Below are positions 11,505-23,112 of a stretch of 49,184 nt of DNA, piece after piece. The notes under the pieces are model-generated. The model made no database searches, had not been told where the DNA came from, and saw only the letters and a list, made by a program, of their open reading frames with translations. The first letter of the stretch is position 1, and each line of letters starts with the position of its first letter. Both the position numbers and the translations under genes were made by a program. The stretch lies in assembly GCA_022453515.1 (NCBI GenBank), contig JAJNNY010000117.1:1-49184 (forward strand), read 5' to 3'. The stretch is from Astrocystis sublimbata (lineage: Eukaryota > Ascomycota > Sordariomycetes > Xylariales > Xylariaceae).

Positions 11505-13970
11505 TCATCGAATACTCAAGTCTTCAACACCAGATGACAATCCTGCCGTATCCAGCCCAGTGTATTTATTTATCCAACCCAATACCTCCTTATGCCACAC
11601 GAGGGAGTTTTCCGGCTTAAGAACCCACTAGGCAAGAGATAGTCAGTCAGCAAAACATGAACAAACGAACCCTTATAGTATCACAACATCAACTTACGTG
11701 GTTTTCATCAGGAAACATCAAGAATTTCGATGGCACGCCGCGGGTCTGCAAGGCGTTGAACGCAGCCAGACCCTCAGAGATAGGGAGACGGTAGTCGAGC
11801 TCACTGTGGATTACGAGCTGTGGCGTCGCCCACTCGCTGACGAAGGCAGAAGGATCCCATTTCCCGAAAAGTTCGCGGTTTTCCCAGGGTGTCCCGCCCA
11901 TGTCATGCATGACGAAGAACAGCTCCTCAGTCGACCAGTCGGCTAGAGTGTTAAATATGCCGTCGTGACATACGAGGGCCTTGAATTTGCGACCTAGTGG
12001 GTGGCCCTGAATCCAGTCTGGCGAGGGTGAGTGTATGGTTAGTATTCATGAGGAAGGCAGGCAAAGACAGAAGATAATGTCAATGAAGGAAGGGGAGGTA
12101 TGATGCAAAATATAGCAGGGTTCCTTACTGATCATGTAGCCACCATACGAGGCACCTAGTGCAACGGCATTGTTGGTATCAACGAAAGGCATGTGCTCAG
12201 CGATGTGCTCAAAACAGTTCACGAGATCATTGTATGGTCGTCCACCCTGTTAAAATGGCAACGGATCAGTAGCTGCCCAATCGTAGTAAAAGTTCTAGAG
12301 AGAGTGGCAAGGAGAAGTTCGCGAATTTCTTGGAACATTCCAACACAGAATAGAGACGTCAAAATCCCAGGACAACTTACCCAATCCAACGCAATGTCGT
12401 CAACATACTGCTGGCCGTATCCGGTGCTGCCGGTTGGGTTCGGCATCACAGCCACGTAGCCCTGCTCAGCAAAGATGGCAGGATTCCAACGAGTGGACCA
12501 CGAGTCTCCCCAAGCGCCTTGCGGTCCACCATGAATCAGGAAGGCCAAAGGGTATTTCTTCTTGGGGTCGAAGTCCGAAGGCGTCATGACCAGCGCATGA
12601 CTCTGGTAATCGCCAGCGCCCTTGAACCAGAACTCTTGAAACTGGCTCCTCGATAGCCCTAATCGCCTACCTTCTTTAGAGGCCGACGACAAGAGGACTT
12701 TGTCTTCACTCGAGCCTGGGTCTAAGATTGAGTACAAGGAGTTCTCTGTCAGCGAGGTGGACGTCACGAGCAATCGTCCATCGCCGCTAGATAGGCTCTG
12801 GAAGCTGGTCACAAACCCCTCGTGCGTCAGGGGCTGTGGCAGTTCCTTTGCCTCCAGAGGTGAAGAAGGAAGTTTAAATAGTAGATTTCTCCCCTTTTCC
12901 TCTGCTGTCACGTACAACTCCGTGTCGTCTTTACTCCAGGCTATGGAGTCGGGGCGCAAGTCCCATCCACCCTTTCCGTCCTCGGTCTTGTAGAATTCTT
13001 GCACGTTGCTCAGGTCCCTGATGTTGGGTATGAGCATCAACCGCGTCTTGTCCGACTCGTATTGGTTGTGTCGCATGCGCGTGAAGGCAAGCTTGTTGCC
13101 ATCTCGAGAGAAGGTGGGCGACGCACTGTAGCCCTGGAGCTCGCCAGTCTTGACCATCTGGGGTTTTGGCGGTTCTTCCTCTGTGAAGGTCTCCAGAGGC
13201 ACGAAGTAGACATCGGTCTTGGTCCACATGGCAGGGTTGATCGAAGGGTCCTTGGACAGGAACACCAGCCCCCGTTTGCCGATATCGAAGTCGGATGCAC
13301 CGCCAAAGGACGGAACCGGGCATTCCAGCTTTGTTCCGGCCAGGGCGTTGACGAAACCCGACCCCTGAAGCTCATACTTGCCGGACTTCTCGTTCTTCTG
13401 TACTGCACCGTAGAAAACGGCATCGGTCTGCTTCGAAACGTACGAATCCCAGTGTCTGACAAAGAGGCTCGAGTAGACGCGTGCTGTGGAGAGTGGCTTT
13501 TTTTCGTTTAAAGCATCGTGCATATCACCCGAGGCGGTGGTGGGCGCGGTGAAGGCCAAGGCAATATCGCCGTTGCCAACGTACTTCGCCTTTAGGTTGG
13601 ATATGGAGCACTTGAAGCTCTCAAGGACGTGGGGATGTGAGCCGGGGCGCAAAGCATCGGCTAGCATGAGCTTCGAGACGGCATATTCGTCGCTGGTGTT
13701 GTCGACAAAAATAAAATGGTGTTTGGTGATCCATGTGGGCTCGCCGTAGGCAGCGTTGTCGAAGAGCTCGGTGGAGTGGCCGGAGGAGATATCGAGCAGC
13801 TTGATGGCGGTTTTCTTGGAATGGGTCTCGAACGAGTATTGTGAGACAGTATAGAGAGCAAGCTTGCCGGAAGGGTTGGGAATAGCAGGGCCACGCCTTG
13901 GGGCCGAGAGGAGCACCTCGGGCGTGAACTTGGTAGCTAGGATGGTCATTGTCGAAATTGTTGAAGGCAT
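11505..13970 (-). CDS. dpp5: DPP5-type prolyl oligopeptidase-family serine peptidase (S9C)
   Basis: Four exons, complement(11505..11627, 11698..12017, 12129..12246, 12381..13970), 716 aa, close to the size of fungal dipeptidyl-peptidase 5. The introns have GTAAGT, GTAAGG and GTAAGT donors. Residues 1 to about 440 form the beta-propeller part and the rest the alpha/beta hydrolase. The triad is visible: Ser563 in GASYGGYM, Asp644 in SELDYRLP and His676 in PDENHWVL; the oxyanion-region motif LIHGGPQGAWGD and NPTGSTGYGQ are also present. There is no signal peptide (MPSTISTMTILATKFTPEVLLSAPRR), unlike the secreted Aspergillus DppV, so a cytosolic peptidase is likely. Met at 13949 (MTILATKF) is an equally good start. 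The family releases N-terminal dipeptides or acyl-amino acids; substrate preference cannot be read here. Confidence 0.94.
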
Positions 13971-15059
13971 ACACGGTGAAGACGCAGCCTGGTGTTTCTT
14001 GTTTTATTAATGAGACGTATCTTTAATTGAAGCGCTATTCTTGAGCACCAGCAGAATTCTCACGACAGCAATTGTTCAAGCAAATTGTTGTTTCGGCAAG
14101 AAAAGAAAAGCACCTTAGGTAGGTAAGGTAGGTAAGGTAGGTAAGGTAGGTAAGGTAGGTAAGGTAGGTAAGGTAGGTAAGGTAGGTAAGGTAGGTAAGG
14201 TAGGTAAGGTAGGTAAGGTAGGTAAGGTAGGAAGCGAGGAAGTAGGTACCCATCAAGGTCCACGATGGAGGCGAAGCACCTGCCACGATGATAGCCAACG
14301 AGCGAGCTCCCAGAGCTCCTGCCTGAGCTCCTGCCTGAGCTCGGGAGCGATCGGCACCCCGCAGTGTCGAGGTACCGACTGTAGCATTGAGGTAGATAGA
14401 GTACCTAAAGCTCCGATCTTAGCGGGTGGGCTAGCCCCTTGTGCCCCGTCTCCAGACTCCGCCTTTGTGCATCGTGCCCTTCTGTCTCGTCACGGAGGTA
14501 TGTCACGGTGTGTCTGCATGGGATATGCCGAGGTAGGTACCGGTAGCTACTTAAGCCGACTGGTTCATGAGATAACGAACCACATCGGTAAATGTGCATC
14601 GATATGTTCATGACCCCGGGCCCTATCGCGCCATTGCATCAACTGCAGATACCTATAGGTAACGTGAAGATTGATGCCCGGGAAAGCATATAAAGAACTC
14701 TTGATCTTGGTCCTAATGACGCGCCATCATGATGTGTCCAGGCTTCGCAATGTTCGAGACTTAGCACGTTTGGATCCCTCCTTGCCATGGAATTCTAACC
14801 TGGATGAGAATGTCAAATTTATAGGCAAGATAGCCTACGGGTATCATACGCTCTGCGGCTAGGCACCCAGCCTACGAACAGCTGTACTGTTCCACCCCCC
14901 CTACCAATAAATACCATCCGAATACAAGAGAGCCGGGACGCCTTCGATGACTATACGCCTCTAATAACCATAACATGATACGCCGTGATACATGTTGTCC
15001 ATGCTGAACTGTCGAGATAAGCAGACCGACCATAAGCTCCATCCAATCCCCGCCCCGCC
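13971..15059. other. Intergenic region with simple repeats
   Basis: About 1.1 kb between the peptidase start and the EAF6 stop. It contains the 9-bp tandem array described separately, a short GAGCTCCTGCCT direct repeat near 14312-14342, and several TACCTA/TAGGTA motifs. I see no supported gene. Confidence 0.5.
14117..14231. repeat. 9-bp tandem repeat, unit AGGTAGGTA, about 12.8 copies
   Basis: A near-perfect minisatellite of 115 bp. On the minus strand it reads as TACCTACCT and would encode repeated Leu-Thr-Tyr in an open frame that has no other protein features. It sits about 150 bp upstream of the peptidase gene start, in its likely promoter. Confidence 0.95.
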
Positions 15060-15820
15060 TCACTTCCGCGACCCAAAGTGCGTCCGTACCTTCTTGACCT
15101 CACGCGTATCTATCTCGCTGTCCTCAGCGTCGGCCTCCTTCTTCGTCTTCTTCTTCTTGTTGCCGCCCTTCTTGTCCGTGGCCGAGGTGGGCGTGGGGTT
15201 GTTGGAGCCGCTATCTTTGTCTTTGGCGAACGAGGTTGAGAGAGGCGTGGGCGCGGCTGGCGTCGATGCCGCAGACTGGGCGTCTACGTGGTCCGGCTAT
15301 TTGTAAGGTAATGTCAGTCTGGTTTCGCTCTATCTCTGTCTTCCATCCTCCCTCTGTAGACCCATATACAGCATCGAATCGAAAGTCGACATAGGAAATA
15401 GGCAGGTATGGGTGGCATACATGTGTAGGATTGTGCGATATCGACGACCGCGAGAAGATGCGGTTCTGGTCCGCCAAGCCGTTGCGCTTGCGTTGCGCGT
15501 TTGAATTCGTGCTCCCCTTAATGTAGCCGTCGAAGCCGGTGATGATGTTGCCGAAGGGCGTGCTCTCGAGGTACTCGGTCTCCTTCTGTAGGATGGACTG
15601 TTCTTGCGCAACCTGATGGGAGATGCGCTTTAGTTCGTGCCCAATACAAGCTGGATGAGAGGGAGCCGAGGGGTTCACTCACGAGTTGCCGTTCGATGAG
15701 CTTCCTGTTCTGGAGGAGCTCTTTGAGATACTGTCGCTGCTTCTCGTAGTGCGCGAAGCCTGGCTGGTCGCCGTTGTTGCCTGCACTGGAGCCGGTGCTC
15801 GGCTGAGCGTTTTCCGTCAT
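15060..15820 (-). CDS. EAF6: EAF6, histone acetyltransferase complex subunit (NuA4/NuA3)
   Basis: Three exons, complement(15060..15296, 15421..15612, 15683..15820), 188 aa. Introns use GTGAGT...CATCAG (70 nt) and GTATGC...AATAG (124 nt). The start is the first Met of a frame preceded by stops (MTENAQPSTG). The conserved EAF6 core runs across the first splice: YEKQRQYLKELLQNRKLIERQL then VAQEQSILQKETEYLE, a coiled coil, followed by STPFGNIITGFDGYIKG, which matches the family's GN(I/V)I.GF..Y(L/I)K motif. The C-terminal exon is low-complexity: Ala/Thr/Pro-rich, then a Lys block (KKGGNKKKKTKKE) and a basic end, probably nuclear targeting. EAF6 is a small scaffold subunit of MYST acetyltransferase complexes. 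The fungal protein is longer than yeast Eaf6 because of this tail. Confidence 0.9.
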
Positions 15821-16460
15821 TTTGGAGCCAAGTGAGTATTGGATTTCTCTGGTAGTATATTGAGGATTGGGTGATGGCTCGCGCGTGCTGGAGGAAGTTG
15901 GATGCGGTTTGAGTCGGCGCGATGCTCTCCAGCAATTCAATCAGCCTTAAACTTTAGCACTTGGGGGGGACAGCCATGACAGGTTGGCGCAGGTCCACTG
16001 TAACCGTAACCTTGTTGCATTATCCACAGCGGGGCAGGGTGCAGGTAAATAGGTTTCTAAGTAACTTTGTACCTTTTATCTTGCCCAAATTTAGACACAA
16101 CAGTCCGTTTCTACGAAGAGCTTAATGTTGTCTATCATCTTACATGCACCAGGTCATTGGATAGGCAACATGTTTTGGGAAGCTTATTCGGGAACTCTAA
16201 GCTATTGCTACTTGCTCGTGCTCTTTTGTCCATTCAGTACAAAAGTCGCCAGAGACCATATGGGAGGCATGTTGCCGTTCGCTGGCAAATACAGAAGCAC
16301 ATATCCATACCACCAATTTTTATTCTAGCGTGACTACTCCGAGGGGAAGCAACTGGACAAGCAATGACTGACCTCGACATAACCCTGAGCAGAGGCCTGT
16401 GTTTGGCATGGCTGATGCATTACTAGGCATAATGAATCTGCATCTCATGCAATATTAGCG
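15821..16460. other. Intergenic region between EAF6 and the SRRM1-like gene
   Basis: This 640-bp gap contains the EAF6 promoter and the 3' end of the upstream minus-strand splicing-factor gene. Short plus-strand frames here (16067-16333) have no protein features. Nothing else is seen. Confidence 0.45.
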
Positions 16461-18251
16461 TCACTTGCCCGCAGTGTCTCCATTCGAGGTTCTTCTCATC
16501 TTCATGATTCTATCTTTCAGAAGCTTCTCCTTTAGTTCGGTGGCCCGCCGCTGTGAATTCTTGGTCTTGGACGACAGAGTCAGCTCTTGATGCCGGGAAT
16601 GGCCAGAAACAGGATCCCTATATCAATCAAGAAGAACGAACCTCCTCGGCCGCCGAGGCCGCGTCATCTTTGCGTGGTCGGGATTTATCTTCATCTTCCG
16701 AAATATCAGCGCGTCTGTTGCTACGTGAATGGGGGATGCTGGAATCTCTCCGGCTCTTGGAGGGGCCAGGCCTGTCAGGAGACGCGCTAGCATCTCTGTT
16801 TCTGCTTCTGCTCCTAGTTGGGCTTCTTCTGCGTCGGGATCCTCTACGCTTATCTGGTGAATCCGACCTGCTGGCACTCCGGGAGGAGGACCGCCGAAGC
16901 CGTCCGCGATGGCTAGGGGACGGACTGCGGCTGATTAATTCGCGCACTGGCCGTCTCCTCGGGCCGTGAGACCGTGATCGAGACCGTGACCGCGATCTGG
17001 ATCGAGATGTCGAGAAGGATCGAGAGCGGCTCAAACGGCGACTGTCTTTACGGGTTGAGGACCTTGAGCGACTTGGCGAATCGGAATACCTGCGTCTCTT
17101 GGGGGCGGGCGAGCGTGACCTACTACTCTTTCCCGAATCGGAACTGTGATCGGGGGACGATGAGTTGTGCCTTCTTCGATTGTCACGGCCTCGAGGATTC
17201 CTGTTTCGGTCAGGCGATCGCTCGCGCTTCCCATAGCGCGGTGGAGATCGATTGCCAGCACGGTGTCGAGGTGGACTTGGCGATCGCACACTGCCTCGAC
17301 GAGTGCGTCTGTTGGCATGTCTTGGCGACCGCGATCGAGAGGGACTCCGCGCGGCCGCGGATGATGAGCGGCTAGGAGAGCGGCCTCGTCGGATGTCTTC
17401 CCGGCCCCCTCGACGTCCTTCGGGGATGTAGCGGTCTCGATTTGCTTGATAGGAGTCGCGATCTCTTCTGGGAGGAGATGCACCTCGGCCTGCACCACGT
17501 CCAAAGCCCCTACGATCATCGAAAGCTCGATCTCCGCCGCGTCTGCCTCCCCGCCAATTGTCCCCTCGGCCTCCACGGAAGCCACGGTCTCGTCGTTCTC
17601 GATCTCGTACATCGGCTAGCTCTCGGTCTCGGCGTTCCTGGGTTTCGCGACGGACGCGGGCTTCCTCGGCTGCTTTGTCCGCATCAATCTGAATTGGTCA
17701 GCTATATCGATAGCAAGATATGCACCGATGGCACAACCGACCTTCTCCTGGATGAGCTCCAGTTTTTTAGCTTCTAGAAGTTCTTTGGGGACGCCTTGGG
17801 GGCTGGACTGGGCGCTCAAACAGAGCTTCCAAAGCTCTTTGCAAAAAGGTGCTGTGTCCTTATCCAAAAAGCCTGTGAGCTGGATTTGCAGTGATTTTAT
17901 GTCGGGCTACAGTATGGAAGTTAGTCTTCCTCCATGTGCTACCCGCTATCCCGGCGGGGATACGAGCATCGTAACGAGTAGTGAGTAGTGCGTACAAAGC
18001 GTGGCCCGTCAATGAGGTTGAAACAAAGCTCTATAACCACATCATCTTCGGAGCCTAGAATCTCAGATATTCTGCTGGCAATCCATCTAGAGAATGGTGG
18101 GTCAGCTGCGTTAAAAGACAACAGATACAAAAAGTGGCATCGCCTACTTTTTCATGACCTGGAGATTGACCTTCTGCATGTCAACCTTCTGGTTGAACTC
18201 AGGAGGAAACTTGGTAGCTCTCAAGAGCTTCGCGTCCACGCTGGTCGCCAT
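16461..18251 (-). CDS. PWI-domain, Arg/Ser-rich splicing coactivator (SRRM1-like)
   Basis: Five exons, complement(16461..16565, 16642..17688, 17742..17906, 17996..18086, 18148..18251), 503 aa. Residues about 15-120 form a PWI domain (KFPPEFNQKVDMQKVNL, KKWIASRISEILG, DDVVIELCFNLI, LQIQLTGFLDKDT, ELWKLCLSAQ). Then come a charged helix (ADKAAEEARVRRETQERRDRE), an RGG-rich patch and a long RS domain of about 250 residues with SRSRSRSRSRS runs. The end, SQRRATELKEKLLKDRIMKMRR, matches the short helical tail I recall from fungal SRRM1-like proteins. SRRM1 proteins bind RNA through PWI and bridge SR proteins and snRNPs in the nucleus. Introns 3 and 4 use weak donors (GTCGGT, GTTCGT), and reading either one through gives an early stop. 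A GGTC/GGGCAGTC direct repeat lies in the leader at 18311-18353. Confidence 0.9.
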
Positions 18252-18310
18252 CCCCGAAATGATACTAGATTGAAGCGCCGTGAAAAGCGTAGCGGATGGC
18301 GAAACAAAGT

Positions 18311-18353
18311 TGGTCGGTCGGTCGGGCAGTCGGGCAGTCGGGCAGTCGGTCGC
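18311..18353. repeat. Short direct repeats in the SRRM1-like leader
   Basis: Three GGTC units are followed by three GGGCAGTC units, 60-100 bp upstream of the minus-strand start codon. This is simple sequence, probably in the 5' UTR. Confidence 0.7.
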
Positions 18354-20034
18354 ACAAACTTCGGGCTCGTATCGGGCAGAGGGTGAGGAGGTGAGGAGGT
18401 GACGTTTACAACAGGACTGGGTTGGCAAGTGGGAGTTGAGTTTGACTTTCTGGACGCGTTCTACCGAGCGGTTTGTCTTGGCAGCACTTATCAGCTGCTA
18501 GCGGCAAGGGTAGGTACTTCAGGTATGCTGTAACCTGCTCAACCTCCAGTGCCTGCCGCGTTCTCTTCTTTTCAGGCTAAAACTTGTTCAGAACTCGTTC
18601 CTGCCTGACGCTAGTGTGAACAATCTCAGACGCTAGTCCAGTTACAGTAGTATCTGCTACATGCAGGGACTTAAAGGACCCAGACATGCCAGCGATGCAT
18701 GTGCACCTCCACAGACCTATGAGCTGATAAGTCAAATACTGTGATGTGAGGGCTGCTTCCAGTTTGAATCGTTATCAGTTTCCTGATTTTTTGGTGCTAT
18801 TGCTTGGAAGTATGGTGTCAAACAGTTGGCTGTCTTTGGAATTGTCTCAATGCTGACCATTTCTCTTGCGCCTGACACAGCGGCCTATTACAAGGTGAAG
18901 TTCCTCGCCAAGTGAATCCGTAGCATATTGATGTGCAAATATGCCTTTGTGGTCCATTCCAAAGTCCTGACGCTCTTTTGACATAGAGTTCCTTCCATTC
19001 TTGGAAAGATAGGCAATCACTATCTATCTACTCAATCTCAAAGATCGCAGGGCAATGTCTGAGTTGTTGATGTAGAGAGCCGATCTGCATTGTCCTCTCA
19101 CTTGTAGCTCGGGCTTAATTGCTCGTTGTGGAAATTTCTAGATGCATCTCTACTTGTAAAAATTTGTTGTTCAAGATCCCTACTAGGTATACATACACTG
19201 CTATCTTCGTCTGTTACATGGTGGGGGTAATTTATCAACAAAATTTTGTATAAACCCCGTTGTGTACGCCATCAGCAGTCGGATAAGAGTGTAGGGCCAG
19301 ACGAAGTGGAAGCTCAAGATTATCCTAGCAGCTCAGGTGATCGTATCATACAAAGACTGTAAATGTTGGGGCCTTCTGATTAATTCAGTAGTCCGTCCGA
19401 AGTTGAAGCCCGCAGATTCTCCAAATTGTACCAACATTAGAGGCATAGCGAATCGCATATTACATGCGCGGTTTAATGAGGGGCTCAAGTAAGAATTGTG
19501 AAGAGGAATGTATCCCAACACTTCCTTCAATCGAATTCCATAAGCTTTCTATTGAAGGGATCGACTGATTGTAATTTCGGCACAATCTACCTATCAGAAA
19601 ATACAGTCACTGATAACCTCTCGAATACAAAGTTGTAGCACTCTAGTAGCTGATATGTTCTCCAGATTTGAGACTGGAATCAAACCTCTACTGAGATATG
19701 TCAAATAGAGAGATATTGAACTACATTAAAGCAAAACTTTAGCACGGAAATATAAGCCGTTAGACCATAACATCGTATATTCGTATACTGTCCCTCATTA
19801 CCAGTAATTCCACAGTGACTCCAAATACAGCGCCAGTTTTTTTTTGGGTTTCAGCACGCTAAACAAGCAACGGCAAAGCCCCACGTGATGATTTCGATCC
19901 CATCGCTCGCTGCGAGTCCTCAAAGCCCTAACGCCGTGTCCGAATTACTCAAGTGCTGATTCATCGGCCCCGCTTGTGTCCTCATTAACGCCTTGCCATG
20001 AAACTCCACAAATCCGCGAAAGTTCCGAGACGCT
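18354..20034. other. Intergenic, moderately AT-rich region
   Basis: About 1.7 kb with only short, feature-free frames. I looked for tRNA B-box sequences and coding-like stretches and found none I would support. Confidence 0.45.
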
Positions 20035-20700
20035 CTAGGTTCTCCCGGGGTAACGTATTCTAGGCGGTTCGCTCCGGTCTCGCTGGTGGACGAAGGCGGC
20101 CTTCTGATGTTCCACTGCCGATGCTGGTTTCTGCTGCTGTTGCTGTTTGGCTGCCAGCGCATTGATCTTCTCGCGCGCCTTCATCAGACTGCTGTTGTCT
20201 TGTTCCTTGAGCTTGGCGCGGATCTCGTACAGGGAGAGCAGGGTGGAAGCTCTGTCGATGTCTGAGTCTGTGGCCTGCAGAGTCTGTCAGTAAGCAGGTG
20301 TGACGGCAATGTGATTGGACGGGCACCTACGTGGTCGCCACGGGGTGTTCCCGGTACAGTGGAAGGCGTGCCGGAATTCGTTCTGGACAGGGGCGGCGAG
20401 AAGATGCGACGACCGTATTTGTCGGTCATGCGACCGACAGCGGGCGAAGGAGAGATTATGCGACCTTCGGTAGCGCTTCGTCGATGGTGTAGCTCGGGCT
20501 GGGGCTTGAGCTGGTCTGGAGAGTCGATGGTTTTGTTTGCCGAGACGAGAGCCTTCGCAGCGGCTTGGTCTTGCTGTAGTCAAGCGAAGCACGGTCAGCA
20601 TGCGATGGGAGCGGTGGGTGTGGAAGGAGGGAGAGTCACATACAGCAGCTTGGAGATCGTTGAGATCAGCGAGCATCTGTGCCATCTGGATGGCCTCCAT
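20035..20700 (-). CDS. Hypothetical protein with Ser/Pro-rich middle and coiled-coil C-terminus
   Basis: Three exons, complement(20035..20274, 20331..20573, 20644..20700), 179 aa. Intron 1 (70 nt) is GTATGT...CTACAG; intron 2 (56 nt) is GTAGGT with a TACTGAC branch site and CTGCAG. The first exon encodes a short helix (MEAIQMAQMLADLNDLQAA). The middle is basic and Ser/Pro/Thr-rich with possible phosphosites (HHRRSATEGRIISPSPAVG, FSPPLSRTNSGTPSTVPG). The last exon gives a predicted coiled coil (LSLYEIRAKLKEQDNSSLMKAREKI) followed by a Gln run. There is no signal peptide or membrane segment. I do not recognise the family. The consistent in-frame splicing and clean reading support a real gene. 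The short helix, phospho-rich linker and coiled coil would fit a cytosolic or nuclear adaptor, but that is only inference. Confidence 0.72.
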
Positions 20701-21852
20701 TATGATATAGGCACGTGAGGATGTCTGGTAAATTAGGTCTTGTAACGAATGACTTGTATTCAGCGGTCGAGGTCGGGAAGTATAACAATTTATTGAGTGC
20801 AGAACTTGTTGTTCTGGCTTAGGTGAACTTAGGTTTGAGAGATAAAGTGCAGGTATGTCGGATGTAGGAGGGAGGTAGGTAAGATCGGAGGGTATGATGT
20901 AAAGGTGGTGGTAGAGGGAAATTCTTGTCTGTTTTGGGCCCAAGATTACTGGTTCGTCAAGGGAACACCAACAGCGATCCCTAGATATTATTACCACGGA
21001 GCTTGTCCTATATAGGTACTTCTATTTCTATTTAGGTATGCTCCCGTATGCCCCAGATTTTAGCCTACGTACCTGAGCTTAACTGTAGCTCGTTTCCACT
21101 GCTTGAATGACCACGGATAGGCAATTTGCTAGGAGGTGCCTTGTAGGTCAGGTATCGAGGTTCTGGAATGCCCACTGGAAAATCCCCATGGTCGGCCTAC
21201 TCTTCGCCTGCACATAGGGTTGCTCAGAGACCAGATCTAGATTCCCACATGACCCCGCTATCTCCAGAATGTACCATACGTTGCTAAGGATATTTACGTA
21301 CTCTATACCTTGTATTTTGTACAATGAATGCAATCAGCAAAAATCGCAAGGGCAAGGGCATGCGATTTTTCATTTACCCCATAATCCGGCCGGGGGTATT
21401 GCTAGCTCCCCCAGGCAGCCCCCAGCTAGCCGTTACAGCTGCGTGGTAACATGACGTCTTGTGGAGTAGCGATTGCTCAAGGGAGCTAGTAAGTACCTAG
21501 CGTGAGCAGGCCGACAGCACTTCCTCCAACTTGTCCTAGTGCAGCCCGCCAGAGGTATGTAGGCAGTTCCTCGGTGCTAATGCCCTTCGGCGATCTACGG
21601 GTTCTGCTGGGTAACGGGGCTGGCTCCGCGACGACTTGCCGGTAGCTGACCCGAGCAGAGAAAAATAAACCCGCATTGGCGAATCAACCCAGCGACACTC
21701 CTGCTCAACTCCTGCAACACGGACCTTTCTACCTTATCGGCCCCCGCATAACGGAGTAGGTAGCATCAGAACTCCATTTAAACAAAACAGTATATCTATA
21801 TATTTATTCATAGCGGCGGCCAGCAGCTGGCCCCCGAGTTACTCTCGTCATC
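20701..21852. other. Divergent intergenic region
   Basis: About 1.15 kb between the minus-strand hypothetical gene and the plus-strand acylpyruvase gene. It should carry both promoters. The only frames present are short and featureless. Confidence 0.45.
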
Positions 21853-22699
21853 ATGAACGTATTCCGACGTGGTTTCGCCATGGCTTCAGCTTCAGCCTCC
21901 AGCCTCAAGCAGGCCCGCAAAGTTGTGTGTATTGGGCGCAATTATGCGTATGTATGAGCCGTAATTCGTACACTCGAGTTCGCCAGTAGTTGACTGTGGT
22001 ATTGCAGAGACCATATCGCCGAGCTCAACAGTGCCCGACCTAAGCAGCCCTTCTATTTCTTAAAGCCTACTTCTTCCATTCTTCTCCCCGGAGAGGGCCC
22101 AGTGAAGAGGCCCAAGGGCGTCGAAATGAGCTACGAGGTCGAGCTTGCCTTGATCATTGGAAAGACAGTCAGGGATTTCCAAGTTGAGGATGAAGCCGGT
22201 GCCATTGACGCTATCGAGAGTAAGCGCCCCCGTCTCTCTTCTCATTATTCAAAGCTTACGATTGGGTGTAGGCTATGCATTGGGTATCGACATGACGGCC
22301 AGGAATGTCCAGTGGGAGGCCAAAAAGAAGGGGTTGCCGTGGTCAATTTGCAAGGGGTTCGACACCTTTTTGCCCATGAGCAACATCATTCCGAAGTCGG
22401 CCATTCCCGACCCCCACTCTATTGAGTTGTATCTGTCCGTCAACAACGAGGTCAGGCAGAAAGACTCAACAAACCTTTTCCTCTTCAGAATCCCTCAGAT
22501 GTTGAGCGCCATCACACAAGTCATGGCTCTGGAGAAGGGCGACATTGTCTTGACGGGAACACCCAAGGGTGTTGGCCCTGTCCTGCCTGGAGAGGTCATG
22601 CGCGCCGGCATCAGGGTCGATGGCAAAGAGATCGAGGAGGCCAAGATTGAAGTCGCCGTCGAAGAGTCAACCGGTGCCTATACTTATGGCGAGACATAG
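21853..22699 (+). CDS. FAHD1: FAHD1-type acylpyruvase/oxaloacetate decarboxylase
   Basis: Three exons, 21853..21947, 22008..22219 and 22272..22699, 244 aa, the usual length for this family. The introns are GTATGT...TTGCAG (60 nt) and GTAAGC...TGTAG (52 nt). A short basic, Ser/Ala-rich N-terminus (MNVFRRGFAMASASASSLK) could be a mitochondrial presequence. The fumarylacetoacetate-hydrolase fold follows at once: VVCIGRNYADHIAEL, PFYFLKPTSSI, then the metal ligands Glu75 and Glu77 in YEVELALIIGK and Asp109 in GIDMTARN. The conserved loop LTGTPKGVGPVLPGE is near the end. Members hydrolyse acylpyruvates and decarboxylate oxaloacetate in mitochondria. The second splice junction encodes Ser103 where I would have expected the Gly of a GYAL motif; this could be natural variation. 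Confidence 0.93.
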
Positions 22700-23112
22700 T
22701 AATGTCCATTAAATTTAATATGGGAAGTGCATATCATTTCGAACGACTATAGAACTGAAGGTTTCTTGGCTACCATAAGAGTTCTAAACAATAAATACCC
22801 ATACCATACTCCGCACTTATTACTGCCTACTAAGCTGCAAGCCAAGAAACGAAGCATCGTATTCTCACCTAAGCGAGATCGAGAACGCTGATTGCCATGC
22901 GTGCACTGGGTGGAGAAGCAAACATGGCAGTCACCAGCTGCGTGAAATTGTGCGTCCAAGCATGGGATTAGAGATTTGCAAAATTTGGTATCAAAATATC
23001 CTATATGTAAGTTTTTCCTGCCAATTTAACCTTCTAAACGAAACCTTGAAGTCCTTTACTGCTCGCCGCCTTTCCACATAACACGTAGGGAATCTCTAGA
23101 AAGTTCAGATCA
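22700..23112. other. Convergent intergenic region
   Basis: This 413-bp gap lies between the stops of the acylpyruvase (plus) and chitinase (minus) genes and presumably holds both 3' UTRs. No gene is seen. Confidence 0.5.

Noticed and set aside
14035..14298. Open frame encoding a Leu-Thr-Tyr repeat
   Set aside because: It is simply the translation of the 9-bp tandem array; no start context, domain or splice partner supports a gene.
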